DNA of 33,558 nt, taken from the NCBI GenBank assembly GCA_910584285.1, contig CAJTYK010000021.1:1-33558 (forward strand), written 5' to 3'. The stretch's first letter is position 1, and every line of letters begins with the position of its first letter. The position numbers and the translations under genes are program-made. This document shows, piece after piece, positions 1 to 7,490 of this stretch. Origin of the DNA: an uncultured Oscillospiraceae bacterium. Lineage in GTDB: Bacteria > Bacillota > Clostridia > Oscillospirales > Oscillospiraceae. The notes below the pieces were generated by a model. It did no database searches. It was not told where the DNA came from and was given only the letters and a program-made list of their open reading frames with translations.

Positions 1-231
1 AATGAGATTTCCGATTTTTGCCGTCAGACCCGTGAACCCGTTTACATTACACGCAACGGAACCGGAGACATGGTGGTTGTCTGCATTGAGGAGTACGAGC
101 GCCAGCAAGCGCTGATCGACCTGTACGGTAAATTGGCTATTGCCGAACAGGAGATTGCCTCCGGCGCTGAGGGCGAAGATTTTCTAACTGTCGCCCGTCA
201 ACTGCGGGAGCGTGTGCATGGAAAAGTATAA
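1..231 (+). CDS. Type II antitoxin, Phd/YefM-like (5' end cut by window edge)
   Basis: An open frame runs from base 1 to the TAA at 229-231, giving 76 residues with no start in the window. It reads as the C-terminal part of a Phd/YefM-type antitoxin: an early stretch (EPVYITRNGTGDMVVVCIEE) resembles the family's strand-strand-helix 'prevent-host-death' fold, followed by a charged helical tail that would bind the toxin. It overlaps the RelE/ParE-type toxin gene by 14 bases, the normal antitoxin-first order. The complex would be expected to repress its own promoter, which lies outside the window. Family assignment rests on this motif and the neighbour. Confidence 0.75.
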   Translation, partial: NEISDFCRQTREPVYITRNGTGDMVVVCIEEYERQQALIDLYGKLAIAEQEIASGAEGEDFLTVARQLRERVHGKV

Positions 232-520
232 GGTAAAAATATATCCTGCTGCAAAGCAGGACTTGCTGGATATTGTGGATTATCTGAATACGCTCTCCCC
301 AGACGCCGCGCTGCGGTACTATGACCTGCTGATAGAAGAGATTGCCGGTCTATCTTCTATGCCGGAGCGCTGCCCGCGCCCGAAAGATTTGGCTCTGGCC
401 GCGAAAGGCTACCGCTGTCTGCTTGTCAAAAATTATCTTGTCTTTTATGTGGTGGACAGAGATACGGTGCAGATCCGGCGCATCTTGTACGGACGGAGAG
501 ATTATAGTTCCCTATTGTAA
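218..520 (+). CDS. RelE/ParE family toxin
   Basis: A 100-residue protein of normal size for the RelE/ParE superfamily. It shows the opening strand YKVKIYPAAKQDLLDIVDYL, the central LLVKNYLVFYVVD strands and the closing RRILYGRRDY strand typical of ParE-like toxins. ATG 218 is preferred over GTG 212 because GGGAG at 205-209 lies 8 bases before it. The upstream antitoxin gene overlaps the start by 14 bases, so the two are translationally coupled. RelE members cleave mRNA on the ribosome and ParE members poison gyrase; the sequence does not tell me which applies. The DNA is AT-richer than the genes that follow, in line with a mobile addiction module. Confidence 0.85.
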   Translation: MEKYKVKIYPAAKQDLLDIVDYLNTLSPDAALRYYDLLIEEIAGLSSMPERCPRPKDLALAAKGYRCLLVKNYLVFYVVDRDTVQIRRILYGRRDYSSLL

Positions 521-523
521 ACG

Positions 524-555
524 TGATGGCGGAGACGATCGTGACTCCGCCATCA
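524..555 (+). terminator. Hairpin after the toxin gene
   Basis: An 11-bp perfect stem (524-534 with 545-555) begins four bases after the toxin stop codon. Its loop is itself nearly palindromic. No clear T run follows, so it may act as an inefficient terminator or as an mRNA 3' end protector between the converging toxin and AbrB-like genes. Confidence 0.4.
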
Positions 556-571
556 TGCTGTTTATGCCCTT

Positions 572-754
572 TTATGTACCGCTCCACCCCATCCTTTTTT
601 CCAGTCCCATCATCCCGAAGCAGAACCTTTCCCACCCTTCCAACGTTATCTGTGACGGGTCGCCCTCCCGAATACGCATGGTGCGGCGGATCTCCTTGGG
701 AATCACCACCCGGCCCAGATCGTCGATGCGGCGCACGATCCCGGTTGCTTTCAT
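572..754 (-). CDS. Short AbrB/MazE/SpoVT-type DNA-binding protein with an abnormal tail
   Basis: The 60-residue product starts with a textbook AbrB-like swapped-hairpin motif, MKATGIVRRIDDLGRVVIPK, continuing to REGDP at about residue 33. Relatives of this type normally go on with an LEI-type strand and a further strand pair. Here the next 27 residues (from SQITLEGWERF) look unrelated, as if the gene had been broken and joined to other DNA. The start is well supported: AGGAGGAAAACC directly precedes the ATG, and a sigma-A type promoter lies 60 bases upstream. It could be a functional minimal DNA-binding domain or a decaying gene; I favour a truncated gene. Confidence 0.7.
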   Translation of the reverse strand: MKATGIVRRIDDLGRVVIPKEIRRTMRIREGDPSQITLEGWERFCFGMMGLEKRMGWSGT

Positions 755-814
755 GGTTTTCCTCCTGCTTCCTGCCGCGGCTGCCCGCGGCTTTGTTTGT
801 ATCGTTCCACTTGT

Positions 815-844
815 ATTATCCGCAGGATTTGGAAGGGTATTCAA
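815..844 (-). promoter_or_regulatory. Promoter of the AbrB-like gene
   Basis: On the minus strand TTGAAT (844-839) and GATAAT (820-815) are separated by 18 bases and point towards the AbrB-like start at 754. Confidence 0.55.
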
Positions 845-906
845 GTTCTCTCCCTGGTTTTCTTTGGAAACAAAACGGCGGACGGCGCGAACGTCGTCAA
901 ATTTTT

Positions 907-1572
907 TCAGCCGTCCAGCTCCCACACGAAGGTCGCCGAGTCCCGCAGATCGATATCGTCCGGCTCGATCTCCGGCGCCCGCCGCTTCCCCGCCGCCAGC
1001 ATAGGCATGGCGCAGTCCGCCAGCTCATAGCGGGTGGGGGACACGATGTTCAGCTCGTCCCAGTTGTAGCTGATGCTGATCAGCTTGCCCAGCTCCACCC
1101 CGGCGGCCCGGCACAGCCCCTCTGCCTTTTCCCGGGCGTTGGCCGCCGCGCTGGCCAGCAGCTCCTGGCTGACCTTTTCCGGATCCTTAACTGTAAAGGA
1201 GATGTTCAGCTCCGGCTCCGCGCCGCTGGCCGCGATGGCGGACAACACGTCCGCCAGCCGCCCGCTGTCCAGATCAAAGGCCAGCTTGAGCCGGTAGAAG
1301 CAGGCATACCCGGCGAACACGTTCTGATAGTTTCCCTGGTCGTCCCGCACCCCCTCATACTGGGTATTCACGTTGAAGCTGAGGGTTTTCAGCGCCCCCT
1401 TCTCAAAGCCCGTCTCCGCCGCGGCGCCCTCCAGCCGGGCGATCCGCCCGGCCGCGCCGTCCATGGCCGCTCCGTAGTCCATATTTTTCTCCGTAATGGA
1501 CAGCGTCAGGGTGATGTAGTCCGGTCTGGCGGACACGCTGCCCACGCCCTTCACAGTGATGGTTCGTTTCAT
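907..1572 (-). CDS. SIMPL domain-containing protein (DUF541)
   Basis: The 221-residue protein matches the SIMPL/DUF541 family (YggE, BP26): it opens with TITVKGVGSVSARPDYITLT, has a middle NVNTQYEGVRDDQGNYQN region and a later REKAEGLCRAAGVELGKLIS segment, a pattern seen across the family. Members form oligomeric ring or channel-like assemblies, and some are linked to oxidative stress tolerance; the molecular role is poorly known. Unlike YggE and BP26 it has no signal peptide, since the conserved strand begins at residue 3, so it should be cytoplasmic. GGAGG lies just before the ATG, and a TATAAT promoter is about 60 bases upstream. It appears to be transcribed alone. Confidence 0.9.
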   Translation of the reverse strand: MKRTITVKGVGSVSARPDYITLTLSITEKNMDYGAAMDGAAGRIARLEGAAAETGFEKGALKTLSFNVNTQYEGVRDDQGNYQNVFAGYACFYRLKLAFDLDSGRLADVLSAIAASGAEPELNISFTVKDPEKVSQELLASAAANAREKAEGLCRAAGVELGKLISISYNWDELNIVSPTRYELADCAMPMLAAGKRRAPEIEPDDIDLRDSATFVWELDG

Positions 1573-1630
1573 GTTTTATACCTCCGAGATGAATGAGTTT
1601 CATGGCGCCGCCCTCTTGCCCTTGCGCCCT

Positions 1631-1659
1631 ATTATACAGGAAAGCGACGGAATCCACAA
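1631..1659 (-). promoter_or_regulatory. Promoter of the SIMPL-domain gene
   Basis: Minus strand TTGTGG (1659-1654), a 17-base spacer and a perfect TATAAT (1636-1631), leaving a leader of about 50 bases before the start at 1572. Confidence 0.7.
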
Positions 1660-1710
1660 GGACCCGCCGCCGGAAAAAGGGTTTGTTCTCGCCCGCCGGA
1701 TTTCCCCAGG

Positions 1711-1737
1711 AAAAAAGCCCGCCGGAGGCAGGCTTTT
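1711..1737 (-). terminator. Rho-independent terminator of the coiled-coil protein gene
   Basis: An 11-bp stem with one mismatch (1713-1723 with 1727-1737) and a 3-base loop, followed on the minus strand by six Ts. It lies downstream of the gene at 1817-2338 and just upstream of the SIMPL promoter. Confidence 0.8.
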
Positions 1738-1741
1738 CAAC

Positions 1742-1780
1742 GAACGGCGGCGGCCTTGAAGGGCAAGGCCGCCGCCGTTC
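1742..1780. other. Perfect 16-bp inverted repeat before the terminator
   Basis: Bases 1742-1757 pair perfectly with 1765-1780 around a 7-base loop. The hairpin sits between the coiled-coil gene and its terminator, with no T run of its own, so it may protect the mRNA 3' end or be part of a tandem terminator. Confidence 0.65.
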
Positions 1781-1816
1781 TCCTGTTTCAGCCGCCGGGG
1801 TTTCCGCCCTCCCCCG

Positions 1817-2338
1817 TCAGGAGAACACGGTATGCCGCCGCCTGTACCCGTCGTTGTCCTTTTGGCGCAGTTCCTGCTCCACCTGGGCAAGCTGCTGTTC
1901 CAAATTCTCCCGCTTGGCCTCGTCCCGCTCGGTGTTAAGGCGCTGCTCCAGCTCTGCCCGCTTCCGCTTCAGCTTCTCGATCTCTCGATCCACCTTGCCG
2001 GTGTCGCCGGTGCAACGCTCCGCCTTTTTGTCCCTGTCCTTCTTCTCCGGACCCTTCGCTCCCCTGTCCTGTTCTGGCCCGTCGGCGGGCTGCTCCGGGG
2101 CGTCCGCCGCCCGCTGGGGATCGTCAAAATAGATCCTGGGCTGTCCGTCCCCGTCCCGGCCCAGCCAGTAGCGGCCCGAGGGCTCCCGCTTTTCCTCCGG
2201 GACGTATTCGTCCCTCCTGGGCTCCGCCGGACGGGCTGGATCCTCCTCCCCGGGCCGCCGGACGGCGGGGGGTTCGGCGGTTCTGTCCACCGCCCTCAGA
2301 GGCTGAGCAGCGGCGTTGAGGCTGGAAATAGGCATCAT
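1817..2338 (-). CDS. Hypothetical charged coiled-coil protein
   Basis: I do not recognise the 173-residue product. Its first half is rich in Pro, Arg and Glu and looks disordered, with a GRYWLGRDGDGQPRIYFDDP segment near its middle. The second half is a strongly charged heptad-like helix (KVDREIEKLKRKRAELEQRL onwards to EQELRQKDNDGYRRRH), clearly coiled coil. No signal peptide or membrane segment is visible. The start at 2338 was chosen because GGAGG at 2351-2347 is 8 bases upstream; an in-frame ATG at 2353 would overlap that site. It has its own promoter and terminator, so it is monocistronic. The clean gene signals argue that it is real; the function is unknown. Confidence 0.75.
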   Translation of the reverse strand: MMPISSLNAAAQPLRAVDRTAEPPAVRRPGEEDPARPAEPRRDEYVPEEKREPSGRYWLGRDGDGQPRIYFDDPQRAADAPEQPADGPEQDRGAKGPEKKDRDKKAERCTGDTGKVDREIEKLKRKRAELEQRLNTERDEAKRENLEQQLAQVEQELRQKDNDGYRRRHTVFS

Positions 2339-2381
2339 GGCGCATTCCTCCAATCCAAAAGTGTGGCGCTTCTATGCCTTT

Positions 2382-2409
2382 AGTTTAGCGCCCGGAATTC
2401 GGATTGCAA
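2382..2409 (-). promoter_or_regulatory. Promoter of the coiled-coil protein gene
   Basis: Minus strand TTGCAA (2409-2404), 16-base spacer, TAAACT (2387-2382), about 45 bases before the start at 2338. Confidence 0.5.
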
Positions 2410-2438
2410 GACTTTTGCCTTGAACCGCGCCCTGTGTG

Positions 2439-3707
2439 TCACGAAATGTCCAGCAGCACGCTCAGGGTGAACCGGCTCCCCTCCCGCTCCGCCAGCACCG
2501 CGCCGCGGTACTTCTCCGCCACCGCCCGGATGTTGGGCAACCCCGTCCCCTCCGGAGGCAGGGCGGCATCGGCGCAGGCGTTCTCAAAGATCAGCAGGTA
2601 GAACGCCCCCTGCCGCCGCCCGGACACCCGCAGGAACCTGTCCCCCGGGGCCTGCCGGCAGGCGGCGAGGGCGTTGTCCAGGGCGTTGGCGAAGATCACG
2701 CACAGGTCGAACTCGTCCACCCCGCAGGGGGAGGGCAGCGTCAGGGATACCTCCCAGGGGATATCCTCCGCCAGCCCCAGCTTCTCCCCCAGCAGGATGT
2801 CCACCACCGGGCTGCCCGTTTGGCAGGGGAGGGACAGCCCCTCCGACGCCGCCTTTAGCTTCTTCAGATAGGCCCGGCCCTCCTCCGCCCGGCCCGCCGC
2901 CAGCAGGCCGTCCAGCACGGACAGGTGGTTTTTCACGTCGTGGCGGAAGGCCCGCGTCCGCTCATAGCGGAGCCGGGCCTCGGCCAGATAGATCTTCTGG
3001 GCCTGGGCCGCCTGGGTGACGGCTCGCAGCTCCCCCTGGGCCGCAACCCCCCGGCAGAGCTGCCGGTAGGCATATAGGGTGCACAGCAGGGCTCCCAGCC
3101 CCATGGCTTGCAGTGCCAGCAGCGCCGCCTGCCGCACCGCCTCCCCCGGCGGAAGGACGGCGGGGATGGAGCTGTAGGCGGTGCGCAGGATATACAGCTC
3201 GGCGGCAAAGAAAAACAGGCCGGGGAACAGCAGCAGGCCGACTTGGGGGGTGGGGCTGTCCTCCGTCCATGCCAGCAGCTTTCGGATGCCCCGGTAGCAC
3301 AGGGCGCACAGAGCGAAATAGGCCACCAGCGCCACTGCCAGCACCCCGTACAGCAGGGGACTTCCCACGAGCCGGGGGAACACCGCCACCTCCACTGAGT
3401 TCAGCAGGCCGAAGGAGAGCTGGGAGACGTAAAAGGCCAGCACCGCCCCCAGCCAGGAGATGGGCCCCTGGTTCCCCAGCCAAAACCGGCTCACGGCGTA
3501 CAGCGCCAGCACCCCCGCCGCGATGGGCGGCGCCTCGTCCAGCCCCAGCCGGACAGAGAGGGCGTCCACAAGGCACAGCGCCAGCTCATATACTGTAAAG
3601 TGCCGGAGCTTCACCCGTTTCCCCGTGAGACGGCTCATAAAGATCAGGTGGGCCGCCCCCTGGCCCAGCAGGGCGGTGCCGTTGTAGAGCAGGCCGAACC
3701 AGTCCAT
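2439..3707 (-). CDS. Membrane sensor histidine kinase, AgrC/GHKL type
   Basis: The 422-residue protein has about six hydrophobic segments in residues 1-215, then a dimerisation/phosphoacceptor region with RHDVKNH (His256), and a GHKL ATPase domain with an N box (NALDNAL, 341-347) and a G box (GTGLPNI, 387-393). This is the layout of AgrC-like peptide-sensing kinases that pair with LytTR regulators. The ATG at 3707 shares one base with the stop of the regulator gene, so the two are translationally coupled and form one two-component system. The signal is unknown; no agrD-like peptide or agrB-like gene is visible nearby. Confidence 0.9.
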   Translation of the reverse strand: MDWFGLLYNGTALLGQGAAHLIFMSRLTGKRVKLRHFTVYELALCLVDALSVRLGLDEAPPIAAGVLALYAVSRFWLGNQGPISWLGAVLAFYVSQLSFGLLNSVEVAVFPRLVGSPLLYGVLAVALVAYFALCALCYRGIRKLLAWTEDSPTPQVGLLLFPGLFFFAAELYILRTAYSSIPAVLPPGEAVRQAALLALQAMGLGALLCTLYAYRQLCRGVAAQGELRAVTQAAQAQKIYLAEARLRYERTRAFRHDVKNHLSVLDGLLAAGRAEEGRAYLKKLKAASEGLSLPCQTGSPVVDILLGEKLGLAEDIPWEVSLTLPSPCGVDEFDLCVIFANALDNALAACRQAPGDRFLRVSGRRQGAFYLLIFENACADAALPPEGTGLPNIRAVAEKYRGAVLAEREGSRFTLSVLLDIS

Positions 3708-4417
3708 CAGAGAGTCCCCCCCTTCATATGGCGCAGCAGGGCCTGGGTCAGCTCCCGCTCCCGCAGCCGGGAGACGGGGATGGCCTCCCCCTGGGGCAGC
3801 AGCACTTGGCCCTCCCGACAGCCCCGCACATAATCCAGGTTCACCAGATAGCTGCGGTGGCACTTGAAGAAGCGCCCGTCCACCCGGCGCTCCAGCTCCT
3901 CCAGCCTGCCGTAGCAGTCCACCACACCGCCCCCCGTCCGGTGGAGGTAGAGCTTCCGGCCCTGCACCTCACAGTATACCAGCTCCTCCGGCGGCACCAC
4001 CTGGCAGCCCGTCCCCTGCCGAACCACGATGGGCGGCCCCCGCCGCCCCTCCAGCAGCTTCAGCGCCCGATCCATGGCCCGCCGGAACCGCGCCCCATCC
4101 AGCGGCTTCACCAGGTAGTCCAGCGCCTCCACCTCGAAGGCGTCAAACACCGGTTCCCGCAGCACCGTCACGAAGATCAGCGGGCCGGCAAAGCCCCGCC
4201 GGCGCAGGAGGCGGGCGGTCTCCAATCCGTCGGGCGGCCCCATCTGGATGTCCAGCAGGATCACGTCGAAGGGGCCTCCCTCCAGCAGGGCACTGCCGCT
4301 GGAAAAGCGATCTACCGTACAGGCCCCCCGGCCCGTCTCCTTCAGATAGGCCGCCAGCCGTTCCGTCAGCTCCCGGGCCATGTGGGGCTCGTCATCGCAG
4401 ATGGCAAATTTGATCAT
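3707..4417 (-). CDS. LytTR-family response regulator
   Basis: The 236-residue protein has a receiver domain (residues 1-120) with acidic pocket D8/D9, phosphoacceptor D56 in VILLDIQMG, T84 and K104 (LVKPLD). A LytTR DNA-binding domain follows (about 130-232), with the typical ELVYCEVQGRKLYLH and FFKCHRSYLVNLDYV segments. It would bind DNA repeats upstream of target genes when phosphorylated by the kinase encoded directly downstream. It is the first gene of the operon and has its own promoter in the region shared with the divergent marR-like gene. The target genes cannot be read from this window. Confidence 0.93.
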   Translation of the reverse strand: MIKFAICDDEPHMARELTERLAAYLKETGRGACTVDRFSSGSALLEGGPFDVILLDIQMGPPDGLETARLLRRRGFAGPLIFVTVLREPVFDAFEVEALDYLVKPLDGARFRRAMDRALKLLEGRRGPPIVVRQGTGCQVVPPEELVYCEVQGRKLYLHRTGGGVVDCYGRLEELERRVDGRFFKCHRSYLVNLDYVRGCREGQVLLPQGEAIPVSRLRERELTQALLRHMKGGTL

Positions 4418-4436
4418 GTCTCACCCTCCCCCTGCC

Positions 4437-4465
4437 AGCATACCAGACCAGAGCCGGATGGGCAA
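4437..4465 (-). promoter_or_regulatory. Promoter of the LytTR two-component operon
   Basis: Minus strand TTGCCC (4465-4460), 17-base spacer, TATGCT (4442-4437), about 20 bases before the regulator start at 4417. Confidence 0.5.
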
Positions 4466-4539
4466 TCCCTTTGCTGTGAAATGGGCCGCCGATGTCTTGA
4501 ACGGATCCGGGCGGGCAGGGAAAACTTTTCCGCGCCCCC

Positions 4540-4568
4540 TTGACAAATCCCGCCGGCGGTCGTATAAT
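4540..4568 (+). promoter_or_regulatory. Consensus sigma-A promoter of marR-tauE
   Basis: Perfect TTGACA (4540-4545), a 17-base spacer and perfect TATAAT (4563-4568). Such a strong promoter is usually held down by a repressor. Confidence 0.9.
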
Positions 4569-4571
4569 CCA

Positions 4572-4593
4572 TATAGTTCAAAATAGAACAATA
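4572..4593. promoter_or_regulatory. Candidate MarR operator overlapping the transcription start
   Basis: An imperfect inverted repeat, GTTC-N6-GAAC at its core (4576-4589) with outer arms matching at 7 of 8 positions, lies directly after the -10 box, where the start point is expected. A MarR dimer bound here would block its own promoter. Inferred from position and symmetry. Confidence 0.55.
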
Positions 4594-4606
4594 AAGGAGG
4601 GGCCCC

Positions 4607-5038
4607 ATGCTCAACCTCTTTCTGGAAAACCTGAGCGCCTTTAAAAAACGGTACGATCAGGCCCTGGATCCGGTGGCCCAGCACTGCGACCTCACCCGGA
4701 TGGAGCTGGATCTCCTGCTGTTCCTCCACAACAACCCCGACCGGAACACGGCGGCGGAGGCGGTGCGGCTGCGGCGGTGGACAAAGTCCCACGTATCCGC
4801 GGCGGCCCGGGCCCTTCAGGACAGGGGCCTGCTGTCCGCCGGACACCCCCCCGGCAACCGGAAGGTGATCCGCCTCACCCCCCTGCCCGCCGCCGGAGAG
4901 ATCCTACGGCAAGGGCTGGAGGCCCAGGCTCGGTTCATCGCCGCCTTCAGCCGGGGCGTCACTCCGGAGGAGCGGCAGACCATGGAGCAGCTCCTGGAAA
5001 AAATCGCCCGGAACCTCCGGGACTATGAGGAGACGTGA
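4607..5038 (+). CDS. MarR family transcriptional regulator
   Basis: The 143-residue product has the size and order of a MarR winged helix protein: an N-terminal dimerisation helix, LTRMELDLLLFLHNNPDRNT leading into the helix-turn-helix (about residues 45-75, with WTKSHVSAAARALQDRGLL as recognition region), then a wing with GNRKVIRLTP and a long C-terminal dimer helix. The AAAGGAGG Shine-Dalgarno site lies immediately upstream of the ATG. The TauE/SafE gene follows after 9 bases, so the regulator most likely controls an exporter and itself. The effector is unknown; an anion or weak acid carried by the exporter is a reasonable guess. Confidence 0.9.
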   Translation: MLNLFLENLSAFKKRYDQALDPVAQHCDLTRMELDLLLFLHNNPDRNTAAEAVRLRRWTKSHVSAAARALQDRGLLSAGHPPGNRKVIRLTPLPAAGEILRQGLEAQARFIAAFSRGVTPEERQTMEQLLEKIARNLRDYEET

Positions 5039-5047
5039 GAATACCTT

Positions 5048-5815
5048 ATGTTTACTTTTATCATCTGTTTCCTGGCTGGAATTGGCGCGGGGCTGGGCAC
5101 CGGCTTCGCCGGCATGAGCGCCGCCGCCGTCATCAGCCCCATGCTGATCACCTTCCTCCACATGGAGCCCTATGCCGCCGTGGGCATCGCCCTGGCCAGC
5201 GACGTGCTGGCCAGCGCCGTGTCCGCCTGGACATACCGCAAAAACGGCAACCTGGACGTGAGAAACGGCCTGGTGATGATGGGATCGGTACTGGTGTTCA
5301 CCCTGGTGGGCAGCTGGGTGTCCAGCCTGGTGCCCTCGTCCACTATGGGCGGCTTCTCCACCGTCATGACCCTGTTTTTAGGCATCAAGTTCCTGGTGAA
5401 GCCCGTCATGACCACCAAGGAGTCCATGGAGGCGGTGGATCCCAAAAAACGGATTGTCCAATCCCTGCTCTGCGGCGCCCTGGTGGGCTTCATCTGCGGC
5501 TTCGTGGGGGCCGGGGGCGGCATGATGATGCTGCTCATCCTCACCAGCGTGCTGGGATACGAGCTGAAAACCGCCGTGGGCACCAGCGTGTTCATCATGA
5601 CCTTCACCGCACTTACCGGCGCGGCCAGCCATTTCGTCATCGGCGGGGCACCGGATCTGTGGGTGCTGGCGCTGTGCGTGCTGTCCACTCTGCTGTGGGC
5701 CCGGATCGCCGCCCGCTTTGCCAACAAGGCCAGCCCCGTCGTCCTCAACCGGGCCACCGGCGCGGTGTTGACGGTACTGGGCGGGGCCATTCTGGTTTTC
5801 AATTTCCTACAATAA
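5048..5815 (+). CDS. TauE/SafE family anion exporter (full length)
   Basis: The 255-residue integral membrane protein has about eight hydrophobic segments and the internal duplication of the family: a Gly-rich GAGLGTGFAGMSAAAVISP segment near residue 13 and a second FVGAGGGMMMLLILTSV segment near 155. Members export or import sulfite, sulfoacetate and other small organic anions. The start is 9 bases after the marR stop, with GAGGAG of the upstream gene acting as a ribosome site. It is the second and last gene of the operon; a strong hairpin terminator follows. The substrate cannot be told from sequence. Confidence 0.88.
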   Translation: MFTFIICFLAGIGAGLGTGFAGMSAAAVISPMLITFLHMEPYAAVGIALASDVLASAVSAWTYRKNGNLDVRNGLVMMGSVLVFTLVGSWVSSLVPSSTMGGFSTVMTLFLGIKFLVKPVMTTKESMEAVDPKKRIVQSLLCGALVGFICGFVGAGGGMMMLLILTSVLGYELKTAVGTSVFIMTFTALTGAASHFVIGGAPDLWVLALCVLSTLLWARIAARFANKASPVVLNRATGAVLTVLGGAILVFNFLQ

Positions 5816-5875
5816 TTACTTTTTGCAATCTGTTTTTAATCTCCTGCAACGATTCCTTTTTGCAATAAGAGCGCA

Positions 5876-5912
5876 AAAAATGCCCCGGCGTATCAAACGC
5901 CGGGGCATTTTT
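5876..5912. terminator. Bidirectional terminator between tauE and the ABC operon
   Basis: A perfect 15-bp stem (5876-5890 with 5898-5912) with a 7-base loop has T runs on both strands. It can end both the rightward tauE transcript and the leftward ABC transporter transcript. Confidence 0.92.
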
Positions 5913-5962
5913 CGGATCCGCAGGCGGACAATGTCCGCCCCTACAGACATCAATGGCCAGCC

Positions 5963-6688
5963 TCAGTCCAGGGCCAGGGAGGCCGCCAGCAGCTTCTTCG
6001 TATACTCATGCCGGGGGTGATCGTAGATCTCGTCCACGTCCCCCTCCTCCACGATCTCGCCAACCGTCATCACCGCCACCCGGTCGCACAGCTGGTACAC
6101 CACCGCCAGGTCGTGGGAGATGAACAGATAGGACAGACCCAGCTCCTCCTTCAGATCCGCCAGCAAGCGGAGGATCTGGGCCTGCAACGTCACATCCAGG
6201 GCGGACACCGGCTCGTCCAGCACGATGAGCCTACTGCCCTGTACGAGCGCCGCGGCGATGGCCACCCGCTGACGCTGCCCGCCGGACAGCTGGGCGGGCC
6301 TTCTGGCCAGGTGCTCCTCCTCCAGCCCCACCAGGGGGAGGAAATCCCGCACCCGCTGACGGCGCTCCTCCTTGTCCTTCACCCCGGTGGCCCGGAGGGG
6401 CTCCTCCAAAATCCAGCCCACGGTTTTCGCCGGGTTCAGCGAGCCGTAGGGATCCTGGAACACCATCTGGGGTCGGGGGCTGTTCACTTCCAGCGTGCCG
6501 GTGATATCCCTCACCATGCCCAGCACGCACTTGGCCAGGGTGGATTTGCCCGAGCCCGATTCCCCCACCACGCCCAGCACCTCACCGGGGGCCAGCTCCA
6601 GGGATACGTCCCGCAGCACCTGCTTGCGCCCCTTGCCCCGGCCGTACCAGCTGTTGAGGTGGGCGATGCGCACAATGGGTTCACTCAC
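5963..6688 (-). CDS. Peptide-type ABC transporter ATP-binding protein (OppF/DppF-like)
   Basis: The 241-residue ATPase has Walker A GESGSGKST, the Q-loop MVFQDPYGSLNP, the signature LSGGQRQRV, Walker B LIVLDEPVSALD and the switch histidine in FISHDLAV, as in OppF/DppF. It is shorter than classical OppF (about 310-330 residues), with little after the ATPase core. GTG 6688 is preferred over GTG 6697 because the G-rich ribosome site (GAGAGGGGG) is well spaced only for the former; it overlaps the upstream ATPase gene by 8 bases. It is the last gene of the five-gene importer operon and would pair with the OppD-like ATPase at the membrane. Confidence 0.92.
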   Translation of the reverse strand: MSEPIVRIAHLNSWYGRGKGRKQVLRDVSLELAPGEVLGVVGESGSGKSTLAKCVLGMVRDITGTLEVNSPRPQMVFQDPYGSLNPAKTVGWILEEPLRATGVKDKEERRQRVRDFLPLVGLEEEHLARRPAQLSGGQRQRVAIAAALVQGSRLIVLDEPVSALDVTLQAQILRLLADLKEELGLSYLFISHDLAVVYQLCDRVAVMTVGEIVEEGDVDEIYDHPRHEYTKKLLAASLALD

Positions 6689-7490
6689 GTTCCCCACCCC
6701 CTCTCAGCTTTTTCCGGGACGGCCGGGAGGCGATGAGCAGCCTGGTGTAGTCCTCCCTGGGATGGTGGAACACCTGCTCCGCCGGGCCGGTCTCCACAAT
6801 CTGCCCCTGTTTCATCACCACCACCCGGCTGCACAGCGCCTTCACCACCCCCAGATCGTGGGAGATAAACAGGATGGCAGTGCCCTCCTGCCGATTGATA
6901 TCCTTCAGCGTGTCCAGGATCTGGGCCTGTATGGTCACATCCAGGGCGGTGGTAGGCTCGTCGGCGATCAGCAGACGTGGCCGCAGCACCAGGGCCGCGG
7001 CGATCATCACCCGCTGCCGCATCCCGCCGGACAGCTGGTGGGGGTACTGCCGGTACAGCGCCTCTGGATCGGGCAGGCCCGCCAGCTTCATGGCGGCAAG
7101 GGCTTTCGCTTTACGCTCCCCGGGGGACAGCTTTCCGTGGATGAACAGGGCCTCCTCCACCTGCTTGCCAATGCGCATGGTGGGGTTCAGGCTGGTCATG
7201 GGCTCCTGGAAGATGATGGACAGATCCCGGCCCTGGTACTGCCGCAGCGCCTCTCGGGGCAGGGGGAGCAGATCCACCCCCTCAAACAGGGCTCGGCCCG
7301 TCACCAACCCCCGGGAGCGGGGGATGAGCCCCATGAGGGCGTGGGCCGTCATGGACTTGCCCGAGCCCGACTCCCCCACGATGCCCACGATCTCCCCCCG
7401 ATCCATCTGGAGCGAGAACTTGTCAACCGCTGTAAAGGGTTCCTGCCTGTCGCTAAAGGTCACCGACAGCTCCTGTACGTCCAGCATCAT
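6681..7490 (-). CDS. Peptide-type ABC transporter ATP-binding protein (OppD/DppD-like)
   Basis: The 269-residue ATPase carries Walker A GESGSGKS, the Q-loop IIFQEPMTSLNPTM, the signature LSGGMRQRV, Walker B LLIADEPTTALD and FISHDLGVV, all typical of OppD/DppD. The ATG at 7490 overlaps the permease stop by four bases (ATGA), so translation is coupled. It lacks most of the C-terminal extension that carries the iron-sulfur cysteines of longer OppD/OppF proteins; no CysX3CysX6Cys motif is visible. It would hydrolyse ATP together with the OppF-like partner. Confidence 0.93.
   Translation of the reverse strand: MMLDVQELSVTFSDRQEPFTAVDKFSLQMDRGEIVGIVGESGSGKSMTAHALMGLIPRSRGLVTGRALFEGVDLLPLPREALRQYQGRDLSIIFQEPMTSLNPTMRIGKQVEEALFIHGKLSPGERKAKALAAMKLAGLPDPEALYRQYPHQLSGGMRQRVMIAAALVLRPRLLIADEPTTALDVTIQAQILDTLKDINRQEGTAILFISHDLGVVKALCSRVVVMKQGQIVETGPAEQVFHHPREDYTRLLIASRPSRKKLRGGGERE

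Noticed and set aside
523..1596. Plus-strand frame of 357 residues
   Set aside because: It covers the AbrB-like and SIMPL genes in antisense; those have good promoters and known domains, this has none.
3708..3863. N-terminal extension of the histidine kinase frame
   Set aside because: The extension overlaps the LytTR domain of the upstream gene; the ATG at 3707, overlapping the regulator stop by one base, fits operon organisation and the first membrane helix.
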